Below, piece by piece: positions 24,884 through 35,640 of a stretch of DNA of 64,000 nucleotides. This DNA comes from Oceanobacillus indicireducens (GTDB lineage: Bacteria > Bacillota > Bacilli > Bacillales > Amphibacillaceae): the NCBI RefSeq assembly GCF_014647195.1, contig NZ_BMOS01000001.1, positions 228,463-292,462 on the forward strand, read 5' to 3'. The position numbers were made by a program, and so were the translations under genes. Below the pieces are notes generated by a model. That model was not told the origin of the DNA. It made no database searches and was given only the letters and a program-made list of their open reading frames with translations. Each line of letters starts with the position of its first letter. Positions within the stretch are counted from its first letter, which is position 1.

Positions 24884-26044
24884 ATGAACATTCATGAGTA
24901 TCAAGCCAAAGGACTACTACGTGAATTTGGCGTGAAGGTTCCTAGAGGATATGTTGCGTATACTGTTGATGAAGCAGTGGAAGCAGCTGAAAAGCTAGGA
25001 ACAGACGTTAACGTAGTAAAGGCACAAATCCACGCGGGTGGACGAGGCAAAGCCGGAGGGGTAAAAGTAGCTAAAAATATGGAAGAGGTTCGTACATATG
25101 CAGAGGAAATCCTAGGCAAAGTTTTAGTTACACAACAAACTGGACCAGAAGGCAAGGAAGTGAAACGGCTTTTAATTGAAGAAGGTTGCGATATCCAAAA
25201 AGAATACTATATTGGTGTCGTCTTAGACCGAGCAACTTCCCGTGTTGTCATGATGGGCTCTGAAGAAGGCGGTACGGAAATAGAGGAAGTCGCAGAAGCA
25301 ACACCAGAAAAAATCTTCTATGAGGTTGTTGATCCGGTAGTAGGACTCATGCCTTATCAAGCCCGCCGTATGGCATTTAATATGAATATTCCTCATGATT
25401 TAATAAACAAAGCGGTCGGTTTCATGACTGCATTATATGAAGCTTTTGTAGCAAAAGACTGCTCGATTGCAGAGATTAATCCACTCGTTACAACTGGTGA
25501 CGGGAATGTTCTTGCACTCGATGCTAAGCTGAATTTTGATGAAAACGCACTTTATCGCCAGCCAGAAGTGCAAGAACTTCGCGACTTGGATGAAGAAGAT
25601 GAAAAGGAAATCGAAGCAAGCAAACATGACTTGAGCTATGTTTCCCTTGATGGGAATATCGGATGTATGGTGAATGGTGCAGGGCTTGCGATGTCTACCA
25701 TGGACATTATCAAATATTATGGCGGCGAACCGGCTAACTTCCTCGATGTTGGTGGTGGTGCAACAGCTGAAAAAGTTACCGAAGCATTTAAAATCATACT
25801 TTCTGACGAGAATGTAAAAGGTATTTTTGTTAATATCTTTGGTGGCATTATGAAGTGTGATGTTATCGCTGAAGGGGTTGTGGCTGCTACAAAGGAAGTT
25901 GGCTTGCAAATTCCTTTAGTAGTCCGTTTAGAAGGAACAAACGTAGATTTAGGTAAGAAAATTCTAAATGAATCTGGCTTAAATATCACTTCTGCAAGTT
26001 CTATGGCGGATGGAGCGCAGAAGATTGTTTCTCTAGTTAAATAA
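24884..26044 (+). CDS. sucC: succinyl-CoA synthetase (succinate-CoA ligase) beta subunit
   Basis: Citric-acid-cycle enzyme that makes ATP or GTP from succinyl-CoA; the beta chain carries the ATP-grasp nucleotide site. The 386-aa protein starts [17 protein letters not shown] and contains [22 protein letters not shown] and the C-terminal CoA-ligase segment [16 protein letters not shown] 24884 follows GGGAGGATG. sucD follows 52 bp downstream. Confidence 0.97.
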   Translation: MNIHEYQAKGLLREFGVKVPRGYVAYTVDEAVEAAEKLGTDVNVVKAQIHAGGRGKAGGVKVAKNMEEVRTYAEEILGKVLVTQQTGPEGKEVKRLLIEEGCDIQKEYYIGVVLDRATSRVVMMGSEEGGTEIEEVAEATPEKIFYEVVDPVVGLMPYQARRMAFNMNIPHDLINKAVGFMTALYEAFVAKDCSIAEINPLVTTGDGNVLALDAKLNFDENALYRQPEVQELRDLDEEDEKEIEASKHDLSYVSLDGNIGCMVNGAGLAMSTMDIIKYYGGEPANFLDVGGGATAEKVTEAFKIILSDENVKGIFVNIFGGIMKCDVIAEGVVAATKEVGLQIPLVVRLEGTNVDLGKKILNESGLNITSASSMADGAQKIVSLVK

Positions 26045-26096
26045 TTCGAAATCAATCTATGAAAATTGGAAAATAGAGAAAGGGCGGACAAACTAA

Positions 26097-26999
26097 ATGG
26101 GTGTATTTGTTAATAAAGATACAAAAGTAATTGTCCAAGGCATTACCGGTGGAACAGCTAGATTCCACACGAAACAAATGCTTGAATACGGGACAAAAAT
26201 CGTAGGAGGAACTTCACCGAAAAAAGGTGGTTCAGAAGTGGAAGGTGTGCCTGTTTTTAACACCGTTCAGGAAGCGGTTGATGCGACAGGTGCGAATGCG
26301 TCTGTAATCTATGTACCAGCACCGTTTGCGGCTGACGCAATCATTGAGGCAACGGATGCTGAACTTGATTTAGTCATCTGTATTACAGAGCATATTCCAG
26401 TACTTGATATGGTAAAAGTGAAGCGTTATATGGAAGGGAAGAAAACTCGTTTAATCGGCCCGAACTGTCCGGGTGTTATTACAGCTGACGAGACAAAGAT
26501 TGGAATTATGCCTGGATATATCCATAAAAAAGGCCATATCGGAGTTGTTTCTCGCTCGGGAACACTTACTTACGAAGCAGTACATCAACTGACACAGGCT
26601 GGTTACGGTCAAACTTCCGCTGTTGGTATTGGCGGGGACCCAGTTAATGGTACTGACTTTATTGATGTCCTTGATGCCTTTAATAAGGATCCAGAAACAG
26701 AAGCAGTGATTATGATCGGGGAAATCGGCGGAACTGCTGAAGAAGAAGCGGCAGAATGGATAAAAGATAATATGACGAAACCAGTAGTCGGCTTTATTGG
26801 TGGAGCAACTGCACCCCCAGGAAAACGGATGGGACATGCTGGTGCTATCATCTCCGGCGGAAAAGGTACAGCCGAAGAGAAGACCCGCGTCATGAAAGAT
26901 TGTGGCATTACTGTTGCTGATACACCTGCTGTTATGGGTGAAACAATGATTAAAGTATTGGAAGAAAAGGGCTTAGCTGAAAAGTGTAAAACCCTTTAA
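26097..26999 (+). CDS. sucD: succinyl-CoA synthetase (succinate-CoA ligase) alpha subunit
   Basis: The alpha chain binds CoA and is transiently phosphorylated on histidine. The 300-aa protein has an N-terminal CoA-binding Rossmann domain ([14 protein letters not shown]) and the active-site His247 in RMGHAGAII. The conserved GPNCPGVI is present. It shares the cre-controlled promoter with sucC and ends in a palindromic terminator. Confidence 0.97.
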   Translation: MGVFVNKDTKVIVQGITGGTARFHTKQMLEYGTKIVGGTSPKKGGSEVEGVPVFNTVQEAVDATGANASVIYVPAPFAADAIIEATDAELDLVICITEHIPVLDMVKVKRYMEGKKTRLIGPNCPGVITADETKIGIMPGYIHKKGHIGVVSRSGTLTYEAVHQLTQAGYGQTSAVGIGGDPVNGTDFIDVLDAFNKDPETEAVIMIGEIGGTAEEEAAEWIKDNMTKPVVGFIGGATAPPGKRMGHAGAIISGGKGTAEEKTRVMKDCGITVADTPAVMGETMIKVLEEKGLAEKCKTL

Positions 27000-27006
27000 T
27001 AAAATG

Positions 27007-27040
27007 AAAGAGGGCTGAAAGTATACTTTTAGCCCTCTTT
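27007..27040 (+). terminator. terminator after sucD
   Basis: AAAGAGGGCT and AGCCCTCTTT pair perfectly, and the interior AAAGTATACTTT is itself palindromic, so almost all 34 bases can pair. The T-run is short (CTTTAC). Confidence 0.75.
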
Positions 27041-27066
27041 ACTAATAAAATAAGGATGTGAGGACA

Positions 27067-27972
27067 GTGAAGAATATTCGTTATCGATTGATTCATGTCC
27101 ATCTGACGAATATAGCAAGCAGGAAAATGATTTATCGTTTTATGCTGAAAGATCCAACTCTAGCCTCGCTTTATGAAATGACCCCAACAGAATTAAACCT
27201 GCATTTTTCTCTTCGTATCGACACAGCAAATAAGCTCCATGCTCGCCTAAAAGATCCCGAATTAAAAAAACGCTTTATTGACGTGATAAAGCAATATAAG
27301 ATCATTACAATAGTTGACGAGGACTATCCATCCATGTTAAGAAAAATAAAAGATGCTCCGCTTGTACTCTATGCTTGTGGGGATATATCTTTATTAAAGC
27401 AAAGTAAAATATTAAGTGTCATCGGTTCCCGCAAACCATCCAACGAGGCAATCCCGAAAATGGAGCATATCCTTCGTCCGTTGGTGCGGGATGAGTGGGT
27501 AATCGCAAGTGGTATGGCGAAGGGAATAGATGGCTATGCTCATCAACTTACACTCGACCATCACCAGAAAACAATAGCTGTTTTGGGTGGTGGCTTTGAA
27601 TATATTTACCCGAAGGAACATATTACATTATTTAATGAGATAAGGAGAAGTGGCCTTGTTATTAGTGAATATCCTCCTTTTGTAAGACCAGCGAAGCACC
27701 ATTTTCCAGAAAGGAACCGGATTATAAGTGGAATATCCTTTGGCACACTGGTGATTGAAGCGATGGAAAGAAGCGGGACGATGATAACGGTTGAACAGGC
27801 GCTTGATCAAGGAAGAGAAGTCTTCGCCGTTCCAGGATCACCCCTCATTCCTCAAACTAAAGGCTGTCACCTCCTTATTCAAGAAGGAGCCAAACTAACG
27901 CAACATGCCAGTGACATTCAAGAAGAATGGCTATCACAACAACAATTAGACAACTACAAAGTTGTGCGTTGA
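27067..27972 (+). CDS. dprA: DNA-processing protein DprA
   Basis: Loads RecA on incoming single-stranded DNA during natural transformation. The 301-aa protein has a helical N-terminal domain and the extended Rossmann DprA/Smf domain: SVIGSRKPSNEA, ASGMAKGIDGYAH, FPERNRIISGIS and TMITVEQALDQGREVFAVPG. I chose GTG 27067 because the ribosome site is closer to ideal there; GTG 27058 is the alternative. Carriage of dprA does not by itself show that the strain is transformable. Confidence 0.94.
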   Translation: MKNIRYRLIHVHLTNIASRKMIYRFMLKDPTLASLYEMTPTELNLHFSLRIDTANKLHARLKDPELKKRFIDVIKQYKIITIVDEDYPSMLRKIKDAPLVLYACGDISLLKQSKILSVIGSRKPSNEAIPKMEHILRPLVRDEWVIASGMAKGIDGYAHQLTLDHHQKTIAVLGGGFEYIYPKEHITLFNEIRRSGLVISEYPPFVRPAKHHFPERNRIISGISFGTLVIEAMERSGTMITVEQALDQGREVFAVPGSPLIPQTKGCHLLIQEGAKLTQHASDIQEEWLSQQQLDNYKVVR

Positions 27973-28095
27973 CTCTCAGAAATTCTACTGGGGGCCCTCG
28001 AAAAGCGAATGTAGTTCCTTCTATTATAATGTCACATTTTAACCATTTAAACGTTGATTTTTTAAAAATGTAAATAGTATTTTTAGATAATAAGT

Positions 28096-28124
28096 TTGAC
28101 AAAAGTTCAGTAAGTCATTAGTAT
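28096..28124 (+). promoter_or_regulatory. sigma-A promoter for topA
   Basis: TTGACA (28096-28101), 17 bp, TAGTAT (28119-28124). It lies in the 196-bp gap after dprA, 44 bp before the topA start. Confidence 0.7.
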
Positions 28125-28168
28125 AAGTGAAGATTTCATTTTTAAACCTCATCTTAGGAGGAAATGTT

Positions 28169-30247
28169 ATGTCAGATTACTTAGTGATTGTTGAGTCGCC
28201 AGCAAAGGCGAAGACAATCGAGCGGTATTTAGGAAAAAAATATACTGTAAAAGCTTCAATGGGACATGTCCGTGATTTGCCAAAAAGCCAAACGGGTGTA
28301 GACGTTGAAAATGACTATACCCCCAAATATATAACAATCCGTGGTAAAGGCGAAGTGTTAAAAGAACTGCGCAAAGCCGCGAAAAAAGCAAAGAAAATAT
28401 ACCTGGCAGCTGACCCGGACAGAGAAGGGGAAGCAATCGCATGGCACCTAGCCCATGCCTTAAAAGTTGATGAAGACTCCGATTGCCGTGTTGTGTTCAA
28501 TGAAATTACAAAAGACGCAATTAAAGAGTCATTTAAACACCCACGATCAATTGATCATGATTTGGTTGACGCACAACAAGCAAGACGAATACTCGACCGG
28601 CTCGTCGGTTACAATATCAGTCCTTTACTATGGAAGAAAGTGAAAAAAGGATTAAGTGCAGGAAGAGTTCAATCTGTCGCATTGAAAATGATCATTGACC
28701 GAGAAAAGGAAATCGTTAACTTTAAACCAGAGGAATATTGGACGATTGAGGCATTATTTCAAAAAGACAAAGAAACATTTGAAGGTAATTTCTACGGCGT
28801 GGACGGAAAAAAGCAGGAATTAAAGTCTGAAGAAGATGTGCAAAACATCCGGAAAAAACTTACCGAAGATTATTTCCGTGTAGAAAAAGTAAATAAACGG
28901 GAACGAAAAAGGAATCCTGCTAAACCGTTTATTACATCATCCTTGCAACAAGAAGCAGCAAGAAAGCTGAACTTCAGAGCAAGAAAGACGATGATGGTTG
29001 CCCAGCAGCTTTATGAAGGGATCGATTTAGGGAGGAAGTCTGGCGGGATTACAGGACTTATCACTTATATGCGTACAGATTCCACCAGAATTTCTGAGAC
29101 AGCGAAAGAAGAAGCGAAAGGCTATATTGAAGAGAAGTATGGAAAAAAATTTATAGGTTCACAAAAAGGTTCAGCAAATAAACCGGGAGCACAAGATGCC
29201 CATGAAGCAATTCGCCCGACGTCCGTAATGCGTGATCCCCGTTCTTTAAAAGAGGTACTCTCTAATGATCAGTACCGACTTTACAAACTAATTTGGGAAA
29301 GATTTATTGCGAGTCTTATGTCACCTGCAGTAATGGATACTGTGACTGCTCATTTACTAAATAATGACGTTGAATTTAGAGCAACTGGTTCCCAAATCAA
29401 GTTCGAGGGCTTTATGAAAGTTTATATCGAAGGTACCGATGATAATAAAAAGGTGGAAAATAAGTTACTTCCAGATCTGGAAGAAGGAATGAAGATTGAA
29501 GCAAAAGAAATTGATCCGAAGCAACACTTCACACAACCACCGCCGCGATATACAGAGGCACGCCTCGTCCGTGCAATGGAAGAATTAGGGATTGGTAGAC
29601 CGTCTACCTATGCACCTACCCTTGACACGATTCAGCGAAGAGGCTATGTGTCTATTGATAATAAAAGATTCATTCCAACAGAGCTTGGAACAATTGTAAA
29701 TGACGCTGTAGAAGAGTTTTTTCCAGAAATAATCGATGTAGATTTTACAGCTGAAATGGAAAAAGATTTGGATGCAATTGAAGAAGGTAAAACAGGCTGG
29801 GTGGAAGTAATTGATAACTTCTACAAAGACTTTGAGAAGCGTCTGGATTTCGCTGAGAAAGAAATGGAAAAAATCGAGATTAAAGACGAACCCGCTGGTA
29901 TTGAATGTGAGAAATGTGGCCATGAAATGGTCTATAAAATGGGAAGATACGGTACGTTCATCGCTTGTTCGAATTTCCCGGATTGCCGTAATACGAAGCC
30001 AATATTAAAAGAAATCGGTGTAGACTGTCCGAAATGTAAAGAAGGAAATATTGTTGAGCGTAAATCGAAAAAACGCCGAGTATTCTATGGCTGTGACCGA
30101 TTCCCAGAATGTGATTTCGTATCTTGGGACAAACCAATCGCACGTCCTTGTCCGAAGTGTGAATCTTTACTAGTTGAAAAGAAAGTGAAAAAAGCAACCC
30201 AAGTACAATGTACAAATTGTGATTATAAAGAAGTCGAACAAAGCTAG
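28169..30247 (+). CDS. topA: DNA topoisomerase I
   Basis: Type IA topoisomerase that relaxes negative supercoils. The 692-aa protein has the Toprim domain ([17 protein letters not shown]; the acidic [13 protein letters not shown]), the catalytic Tyr300 in [14 protein letters not shown], and three C-terminal four-cysteine zinc ribbons ([29 protein letters not shown]). ATG 28169 follows AGGAGG. Length equals B. subtilis TopA (691 aa). Its stop codon is immediately followed by a terminator; trmFO, normally next, is absent. Confidence 0.97.
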   Translation: MSDYLVIVESPAKAKTIERYLGKKYTVKASMGHVRDLPKSQTGVDVENDYTPKYITIRGKGEVLKELRKAAKKAKKIYLAADPDREGEAIAWHLAHALKVDEDSDCRVVFNEITKDAIKESFKHPRSIDHDLVDAQQARRILDRLVGYNISPLLWKKVKKGLSAGRVQSVALKMIIDREKEIVNFKPEEYWTIEALFQKDKETFEGNFYGVDGKKQELKSEEDVQNIRKKLTEDYFRVEKVNKRERKRNPAKPFITSSLQQEAARKLNFRARKTMMVAQQLYEGIDLGRKSGGITGLITYMRTDSTRISETAKEEAKGYIEEKYGKKFIGSQKGSANKPGAQDAHEAIRPTSVMRDPRSLKEVLSNDQYRLYKLIWERFIASLMSPAVMDTVTAHLLNNDVEFRATGSQIKFEGFMKVYIEGTDDNKKVENKLLPDLEEGMKIEAKEIDPKQHFTQPPPRYTEARLVRAMEELGIGRPSTYAPTLDTIQRRGYVSIDNKRFIPTELGTIVNDAVEEFFPEIIDVDFTAEMEKDLDAIEEGKTGWVEVIDNFYKDFEKRLDFAEKEMEKIEIKDEPAGIECEKCGHEMVYKMGRYGTFIACSNFPDCRNTKPILKEIGVDCPKCKEGNIVERKSKKRRVFYGCDRFPECDFVSWDKPIARPCPKCESLLVEKKVKKATQVQCTNCDYKEVEQS

Positions 30248-30279
30248 CTGTTCATTCCGATGAGCAGCTTTATTTTTTT
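30246..30279 (+). terminator. terminator after topA
   Basis: AGCTGTTCA pairs with TGAGCAGCT around ATTCCGA, followed by TTATTTTTTT. The stem begins within the topA stop codon. Confidence 0.85.
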
Positions 30280-30669
30280 GCTAAAATTATGAATACATAA
30301 GGAATAGAATGGTAATAGTGATAATAACGAAAGAATCTTTATTATTTCATTAGATTAATTTTGTAAAATGTGAGATACTATACAACGGTAAAAATTTAGA
30401 CTCTTATCTAATAAATCATTCACAAAATGTTCACCAAATTGTATTTTTCAAAATAAATTAAAATACTCTTGATTGACTATATATTATCCTAGGCATATAA
30501 TTGTTTAGTGGCGGGCATGATTCGGGCTTAGAAGCGGAAAGATAAGTCAAATTATTTCGATATGCAGTAATATAGACCGATTCTGAATTTTGTTTTTATT
30601 TTGGTAAATTAATTGATTTCGAACATAGGCTATGTTATTATTTATTCAGGAAAATGATGGGGTGAAGAA
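30280..30669 (+). promoter_or_regulatory. AT-rich gap where trmFO is expected; two sigma-A-like promoters
   Basis: No ORF or trace of trmFO is visible in this very AT-rich stretch. It contains TTGACT-17 bp-TATAAT (30473-30501), the best promoter match in the window, and TTGATT-17 bp-TATTAT (30613-30641) closer to xerC. Transcription from the first would give xerC a leader of about 160 nt. I found no riboswitch core or terminator in that leader. Confidence 0.6.
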
Positions 30670-31581
30670 TTGGAGGATTTTGTACAAAAAAGTCAAGGAT
30701 TTGTAGCATATCTTCAAATAGAAAAAAATGCTTCCCCTTATACAATTAAATATTATCAAGATGATCTGCAATCCTTCTTTCGTTTTTTAAAGGGGGAAGG
30801 GATAACGAGCCTTAAGGACGTTGATCCACAAGTTGTTCGTGTTTATTTAACCCAATTGTTTAACCAGGCGTTGTCAAGAAAATCCGTATCACGAAAAATA
30901 TCATCCCTTAGAAGCTTCTATAAATATTTGGAAAGGGAAGATGATACGTACACGAATCCTTTCGTTCATATTCATTTGCCAAAACAGGAACGCGCTGTTC
31001 CCGGATTTTTATATATGGAGGAACTGGAGAAACTGTTTGAAGTAAATGATATGGCTGACCCATTAGGTCAACGTGATCAGGCATTACTGGAAATTTTATA
31101 TGGAACAGGGATACGGGTTAGTGAATGCCAAGGCTTACTGCTTGAGGATATCGATTTTTCTGTAGGGACGATATTAGTAAGAGGTAAGGGGAGAAAAGAA
31201 AGGTATGTACCCTTTGGCCGATTTGCAGAGATTGCTCTCGAAACATATTTGACAGAGGGCCGGGTATTATTGTTGGAGAAGGCGAAAAGTAATACGGATG
31301 CCGTTTTCTTAAATGCTAGAGGAGCGCCCCTTACAACAAGAGGGATTCGTCTCATCTTGGATAAAATGGTGGATAAAGCGGCATTAACAATTAATCTCCA
31401 TCCACATAAATTACGTCATACATTTGCGACTCATCTACTGAATGAAGGGGCAGATTTGCGTACTGTGCAGGAATTATTAGGTCATGAAAATTTGTCTTCC
31501 ACCCAAATCTATACGCATGTTACAAAAAGTCATTTGCGCGATATTTACATGAAGACACATCCGCGGGCAAATGATAAATAG
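30670..31581 (+). CDS. xerC: tyrosine recombinase XerC (CodV)
   Basis: Site-specific recombinase that resolves chromosome dimers at dif with XerD. The 303-aa protein has all catalytic residues: Arg149 in GTGIRVSE, Lys173 in RGKGRKER, His246 and Arg249 in HPHKLRHTFATH, His272 in LLGHENLSS, Tyr281 in IYTHV. The start is TTG 30670 after GGGGTGAAG. It is followed by hslV, hslU and codY, as in B. subtilis (codV-clpQ-clpY-codY). Confidence 0.96.
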   Translation: MEDFVQKSQGFVAYLQIEKNASPYTIKYYQDDLQSFFRFLKGEGITSLKDVDPQVVRVYLTQLFNQALSRKSVSRKISSLRSFYKYLEREDDTYTNPFVHIHLPKQERAVPGFLYMEELEKLFEVNDMADPLGQRDQALLEILYGTGIRVSECQGLLLEDIDFSVGTILVRGKGRKERYVPFGRFAEIALETYLTEGRVLLLEKAKSNTDAVFLNARGAPLTTRGIRLILDKMVDKAALTINLHPHKLRHTFATHLLNEGADLRTVQELLGHENLSSTQIYTHVTKSHLRDIYMKTHPRANDK

Positions 31582-31606
31582 TTAATCGGGACGCGAGGTG
31601 AAGAAG

Positions 31607-32152
31607 ATGTCAAATGAGATGCATGCTACAACCATTTTTGCCATTCAACATAATGGAAGTTGTGCGATATGTGGAGACGGTCAAGTTACATTAGGAAATG
31701 CAGTAATTATGAAACACCGGGCGAAAAAGGTCCGTAAATTATATAATGAGCAAGTATTGGCTGGATTTGCAGGTTCAGTAGCGGATGCATTCACCCTTTT
31801 TGAAAAATTCGAGAGCTACTTAAATGCATATAACGGTAATTTGACCCGAGCAGCTGTCGAACTTGCTAAAGAGTGGCGCAGTGACCGGGTGCTCCGGAAG
31901 TTAGAAGCCATGCTGATTGTTATGAATAAAGAAAGTATGTATCTTGTATCAGGAACAGGAGAAGTAATTGAGCCCGACGATGGGATTCTTGCAATCGGTT
32001 CAGGAGGAAACTATGCATTAAGTGCTGGTAGAGCTCTTGTGAGACACTCGAATAGTTTGTCTGCTGAACAAATAGCGAGAACTGCTCTTGAGGTGGCTGG
32101 AGAAATTGATGTATATACGAATGACCAACTCACCTTAGAGGTACTCAATTAA
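31607..32152 (+). CDS. hslV: ATP-dependent protease HslV (ClpQ)
   Basis: Proteasome-like peptidase subunit that works with HslU. The 181-aa protein starts [17 protein letters not shown]. Bacillus ClpQ is unusual in using an N-terminal serine (Ser after Met) as nucleophile rather than the threonine of the TTIFA block, and this sequence also keeps a serine at position 2. [14 protein letters not shown] is a family motif. ATG 31607 follows GAGGTGA. hslU starts 19 bp downstream. Confidence 0.95.
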   Translation: MSNEMHATTIFAIQHNGSCAICGDGQVTLGNAVIMKHRAKKVRKLYNEQVLAGFAGSVADAFTLFEKFESYLNAYNGNLTRAAVELAKEWRSDRVLRKLEAMLIVMNKESMYLVSGTGEVIEPDDGILAIGSGGNYALSAGRALVRHSNSLSAEQIARTALEVAGEIDVYTNDQLTLEVLN

Positions 32153-32171
32153 TAGGAGGTATTTCCAAAGT

Positions 32172-33566
32172 ATGGGAATGGAGCTTACTCCAAGACAAAT
32201 TGTTGAACAATTGGATAAATACGTTATCGGGCAAAAGAGTGCAAAACGATCTGTTGCCGTTGCCCTCCGGAATCGTTATCGACGCATGCAACTGGACGAT
32301 ACGATTAAAGAAGAAATTGTGCCGAAGAATATTTTAATGATTGGTCCTACTGGTGTAGGTAAAACCGAAATTGCCCGCAGACTTGCGAAAATGGTAAGAG
32401 CGCCTTTCATTAAAGTTGAAGCAACGAAATTCACAGAAGTCGGTTATGTCGGTAGAGATGTGGAATCGATGGTTCGGGATCTCGTTGAAATGTCCGTCCG
32501 CATGGTGAAAGAAGAAAAGCTTGTGAATGTGCAAGAAGCAGCCGAGAAGGAAGCGAATAAACGATTGGTTAATTTGCTCGTTCCGCAAACTAAGAAACAG
32601 ACACAGATGAAGAATCCTTTTGAAATGCTTTTCACAAACCAACCAGCAAGCGATGATGTGGGTACAGATGATCCTAAAGACGCGGAAATCAGGAGTAAGC
32701 GTGAGCAAGTTGAGCGAATGCTTGCCCTTGGAGAAATGGAAGACAAAATCGTTACGGTGGAAATTGTTGAGACACCACCTTCCATGTTTGATATGCTGCA
32801 AGGTTCGGGTATGGAGCAAATGGGGATGAATATGCAAGACGCCCTTGGACAATTCATGCCAACGAAAAAGAAGAAGCGTAAACTGCCGGTCCGTGAAGCA
32901 AGGGAAGTGCTAACGCAACAAGAAGCACAGAAACTTGTCGATATGGAAGAGGTTGCTCAAGAAGCAACAAAGCGTGCAGAACAGACTGGAATTATCTTTA
33001 TCGATGAAATCGATAAAGTAGCTGGTGGCGGGAATGAGCAAGCAAACGTCTCCCGGGAAGGTGTCCAGCGGGATATCTTACCGATAGTTGAAGGATCCAC
33101 AGTCGTTACAAAGCATGGTCCAGTTAAAACAGACCATATTTTATTCATTGCTGCAGGTGCCTTCCATATGTCGAAACCATCTGATTTAATTCCTGAGCTT
33201 CAGGGGAGATTCCCGATTCGGGTGGAATTGGAGAAGCTATCAGTAGAAGATTTCAAGCAAATACTGACAGACCCTTCAAATGCGCTGACAAAGCAGTATG
33301 AAGCATTATTACAAACGGAAGAAATCAAGATAGTATTTAAAGAGGATGCCATTGAGCGTCTCGCCGAGGTTGCTTACCAAGTCAACCAAGATACCGATAA
33401 TATCGGGGCACGGAGACTTCATACTATTCTAGAGAAGTTATTAGAAGATTTATTATTTGAAGCTCCAGATATTACAATGGAAACAATTGAAATAACTTCG
33501 GCGTATGTCGATCAAAAATTAGGTAATATTGTAAAGAACAAAGACTTAAGTCAATTCATCTTATAA
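32172..33566 (+). CDS. hslU: ATP-dependent protease ATPase subunit HslU (ClpY)
   Basis: AAA+ unfoldase that feeds proteins into HslV. The 464-aa protein begins [18 protein letters not shown] and has Walker A GPTGVGKT (residues 58-65), Walker [10 protein letters not shown], a middle I domain (about residues 110-245), and the C-terminal [14 protein letters not shown] sensor-2 region. AGGAGG lies 12 nt before ATG 32172. Confidence 0.97.
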   Translation: MGMELTPRQIVEQLDKYVIGQKSAKRSVAVALRNRYRRMQLDDTIKEEIVPKNILMIGPTGVGKTEIARRLAKMVRAPFIKVEATKFTEVGYVGRDVESMVRDLVEMSVRMVKEEKLVNVQEAAEKEANKRLVNLLVPQTKKQTQMKNPFEMLFTNQPASDDVGTDDPKDAEIRSKREQVERMLALGEMEDKIVTVEIVETPPSMFDMLQGSGMEQMGMNMQDALGQFMPTKKKKRKLPVREAREVLTQQEAQKLVDMEEVAQEATKRAEQTGIIFIDEIDKVAGGGNEQANVSREGVQRDILPIVEGSTVVTKHGPVKTDHILFIAAGAFHMSKPSDLIPELQGRFPIRVELEKLSVEDFKQILTDPSNALTKQYEALLQTEEIKIVFKEDAIERLAEVAYQVNQDTDNIGARRLHTILEKLLEDLLFEAPDITMETIEITSAYVDQKLGNIVKNKDLSQFIL

Positions 33567-33593
33567 AATAAAAACACAAATGGAGGATTTCTA

Positions 33594-34373
33594 ATGAAAC
33601 TATTAGACAGAGCAAGAAAAATTAATGCAATGTTACAAAAAACAGCAGGTAAATCAGTAAACTTCAATGAGATGTCCGCAACATTACGTGACGTAATTGG
33701 TGGCAACATCTATATCGTAAGCAGAAGAGGAAAACTTCTTGGGGTTGCGGTAAGTCAAGAGGTTGAAAATGAACGTATGAAGCAAATGCTAGAGGAAAGA
33801 CGTTTTCCTGAAGATTATACGCAAGGTTTATATAATGTTCATGAAACAACAGCAAACCTTGACATTAACAGTCCGCAAACGGTTTTCCCTGAAGAGAACA
33901 AAGAGCTCTTTAAAGATGGGCTGACAACAATTGTTCCAATTCTTGGTGGGGGAGAGCGCCTTGGAACATTGATTCTCGGACGTGTAGAAAATGCATTCAA
34001 TGATGACGATTTACTTTTAGCTGAATATGGTGCAACAGTTGTCGGAATGGAAATTCTCCAAGAGAAATCTGAAGAAATTGAAATGGAAGCAAGAAGTAAA
34101 GCTGTTGTTCAAATGGCTATCAGCTCCCTTTCTTATAGTGAACTAGAAGCGATCGACCATATCTTTGAAGAATTGAACGGTAATGAAGGTCTACTCGTTG
34201 CAAGTAAAATTGCCGACCGTGTAGGTATTACTCGTTCAGTGATTGTGAACGCACTTCGTAAGCTGGAAAGTGCTGGAGTAATCGAGTCTCGTTCATTAGG
34301 TATGAAAGGAACATATATTAAAGTTTTAAATGATAAATTCTTAGTTGAACTTGAGAAATTACGTTCCAGATAA
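33594..34373 (+). CDS. codY: GTP-sensing transcriptional pleiotropic repressor CodY
   Basis: Represses many genes when GTP and branched-chain amino acids are plentiful. The 259-aa protein (same length as in B. subtilis) has an N-terminal GAF domain that binds isoleucine and valine (MNINPQ-like region [15 protein letters not shown]) and a C-terminal winged helix-turn-helix [20 protein letters not shown]. In B. subtilis CodY represses the neighbouring fla/che operon; I saw no good CodY box upstream of flgB here. Confidence 0.97.
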   Translation: MKLLDRARKINAMLQKTAGKSVNFNEMSATLRDVIGGNIYIVSRRGKLLGVAVSQEVENERMKQMLEERRFPEDYTQGLYNVHETTANLDINSPQTVFPEENKELFKDGLTTIVPILGGGERLGTLILGRVENAFNDDDLLLAEYGATVVGMEILQEKSEEIEMEARSKAVVQMAISSLSYSELEAIDHIFEELNGNEGLLVASKIADRVGITRSVIVNALRKLESAGVIESRSLGMKGTYIKVLNDKFLVELEKLRSR

Positions 34374-34390
34374 GTTGATGTTAAAATCAA

Positions 34391-34439
34391 TAAACAAATG
34401 GAAAACATGAAGAAAATGTTTTCCGTTTGTTTATTTTTT
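34391..34439 (+). terminator. terminator after codY
   Basis: AAACAAATGGAAAACAT pairs with ATGTTTTCCGTTTGTTT around GAAGAAA, with a two-base internal mismatch, followed by ATTTTTTG. It separates codY from the flagellar operon. Confidence 0.9.
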
Positions 34440-34769
34440 GTCAAATTTACTTATAGGTACATAAAGGTTTTAATTCGTTTCAACTGATTCCTTTGACACA
34501 TGCATAAAGAACTGTGTTATAATAAGTTGTCGAACTTTGATTGGATTTCTATGCAAATAAAACGAATTTACTTATCTGTTTTCTGTCGAATGTCGATATA
34601 AACAAGTAAAAAATACTTTGGACCTAGTCTTTTATAACTATTTTGTCGAATTGTGTTAGAAAAACATGAAAAAGATAGACATTATATAGGAATTAAATTA
34701 CAATATTCGTAGTAGTAATTTATTAGTTGACCGAACCAATAGCAAATTGGACATAGGAGGAAAAATCGT
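34440..34769 (+). promoter_or_regulatory. fla/che operon upstream region and candidate promoters
   Basis: A 330-bp non-coding AT-rich region. Best sigma-A candidate: TTGACA (34493-34498), 19 bp, extended -10 TGTTATAAT ending 34523. A second candidate is TAGACA (34676-34681), 17 bp, TACAAT (34699-34704). I found no acceptable sigma-D promoter (TAAA-N15-GCCGATAT); GTCGATAT at about 34593 lacks a TAAA at the right distance. The first candidate would give a leader of about 240 nt. Confidence 0.55.
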
Positions 34770-35165
34770 ATGGATTTATTTGGCGGAACCATTTCGAATT
34801 TGGAAAGTTCGCTAGATTATGCTTCGGCTAGAAACCGGACGATTTCCAACAACATCGCAAATGCAGACACCCCTGGATATAAGTCGCAGGATGTTGTTTT
34901 TAAAGATGTGCTTAGTGATGAAATGAACAACCAAATTCAAGCGAAACGAACACACCCACGGCATATTCCGTTTTCTAGTTCAAAAGGACCGAATCACCAA
35001 GTGGTTACCAATAAAAACACAATGTATCAACATAACGGGAACAATGTGGATATTGACAAAGAAATGACGGAACTCGCAAAAAACCAAATCTATTATAATG
35101 GTTTGATCGATCGGATCAACGGAAAGTTTGGCAGCTTGCAAACAGTTATAAGAGGAGGTAATTAA
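34770..35165 (+). CDS. flgB: flagellar basal-body rod protein FlgB
   Basis: Proximal rod component, exported by the flagellar type III apparatus. The 131-aa protein has the N-terminal rod-family motif NRTISNNIANADTPGYKSQDV and a C-terminal coiled helix (NNVDIDKEMTELAKNQIYYN). AGGAGG lies before ATG 34770. It is the first gene of the fla/che operon, directly after codY as in B. subtilis. Confidence 0.97.
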   Translation: MDLFGGTISNLESSLDYASARNRTISNNIANADTPGYKSQDVVFKDVLSDEMNNQIQAKRTHPRHIPFSSSKGPNHQVVTNKNTMYQHNGNNVDIDKEMTELAKNQIYYNGLIDRINGKFGSLQTVIRGGN

Positions 35166-35167
35166 AG

Positions 35168-35620
35168 TTGTCGATCTTCCATAGCATCAATACGAGCGGC
35201 AGTGCATTAACTGCTCAGCGTCTTAGAATGGATGTTGTTTCATCAAATATCGCAAACAGCGAATCGACCAGATCCAGAGTGGATGAAAATGGTGAGTGGG
35301 AACCGTATCGCAGAAAGATGGTTTCCTTTCAAAATGAAGGAGCAAGCTTCCGTTCCCATCTACAGGCTGCAAATAATAAAGCGAATGGTACAGAAGGTGT
35401 GCGAGCTTCCGTAATTACAGAAGACGAAACACCTTTTAAGATGGCTTTTAATCCAAATCACCCAGATGCTGATGAAGCAGGCTACGTAGCAATGCCAAAT
35501 GTAGATCCATTACAAGAAATGGTTGATCTTATGAGTGCCACTAGGTCTTACGAAGCGAACATAACCGCTTTGAATGCAAGTAAAGGACTACTTATGAAAG
35601 CACTCGAAATTGGAAAATAG
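35168..35620 (+). CDS. flgC: flagellar basal-body rod protein FlgC
   Basis: Proximal rod protein. The 150-aa sequence has the N-terminal SSNIANSESTRSRVDENG motif and the C-terminal helix MVDLMSATRSYEANITALNA. Translation starts at TTG 35168 after AGGAGGTAATTAAAG, only 2 bp from the flgB stop. Confidence 0.96.
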   Translation: MSIFHSINTSGSALTAQRLRMDVVSSNIANSESTRSRVDENGEWEPYRRKMVSFQNEGASFRSHLQAANNKANGTEGVRASVITEDETPFKMAFNPNHPDADEAGYVAMPNVDPLQEMVDLMSATRSYEANITALNASKGLLMKALEIGK

Positions 35621-35640
35621 AAGTGTAAGGAGCAGGTAAT

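Noticed and set aside
30353-30372. AATTTTGTAAAATGT as a CodY box in the topA-xerC gap
   Set aside because: It differs from AATTTTCWGAAAATT at several positions, and AT-rich DNA gives many such near matches.
34580-34600. GTCGATAT as a sigma-D -10 element upstream of flgB
   Set aside because: There is no TAAA at 14-16 bp upstream; the only TAAA nearby is about 30 bp away.
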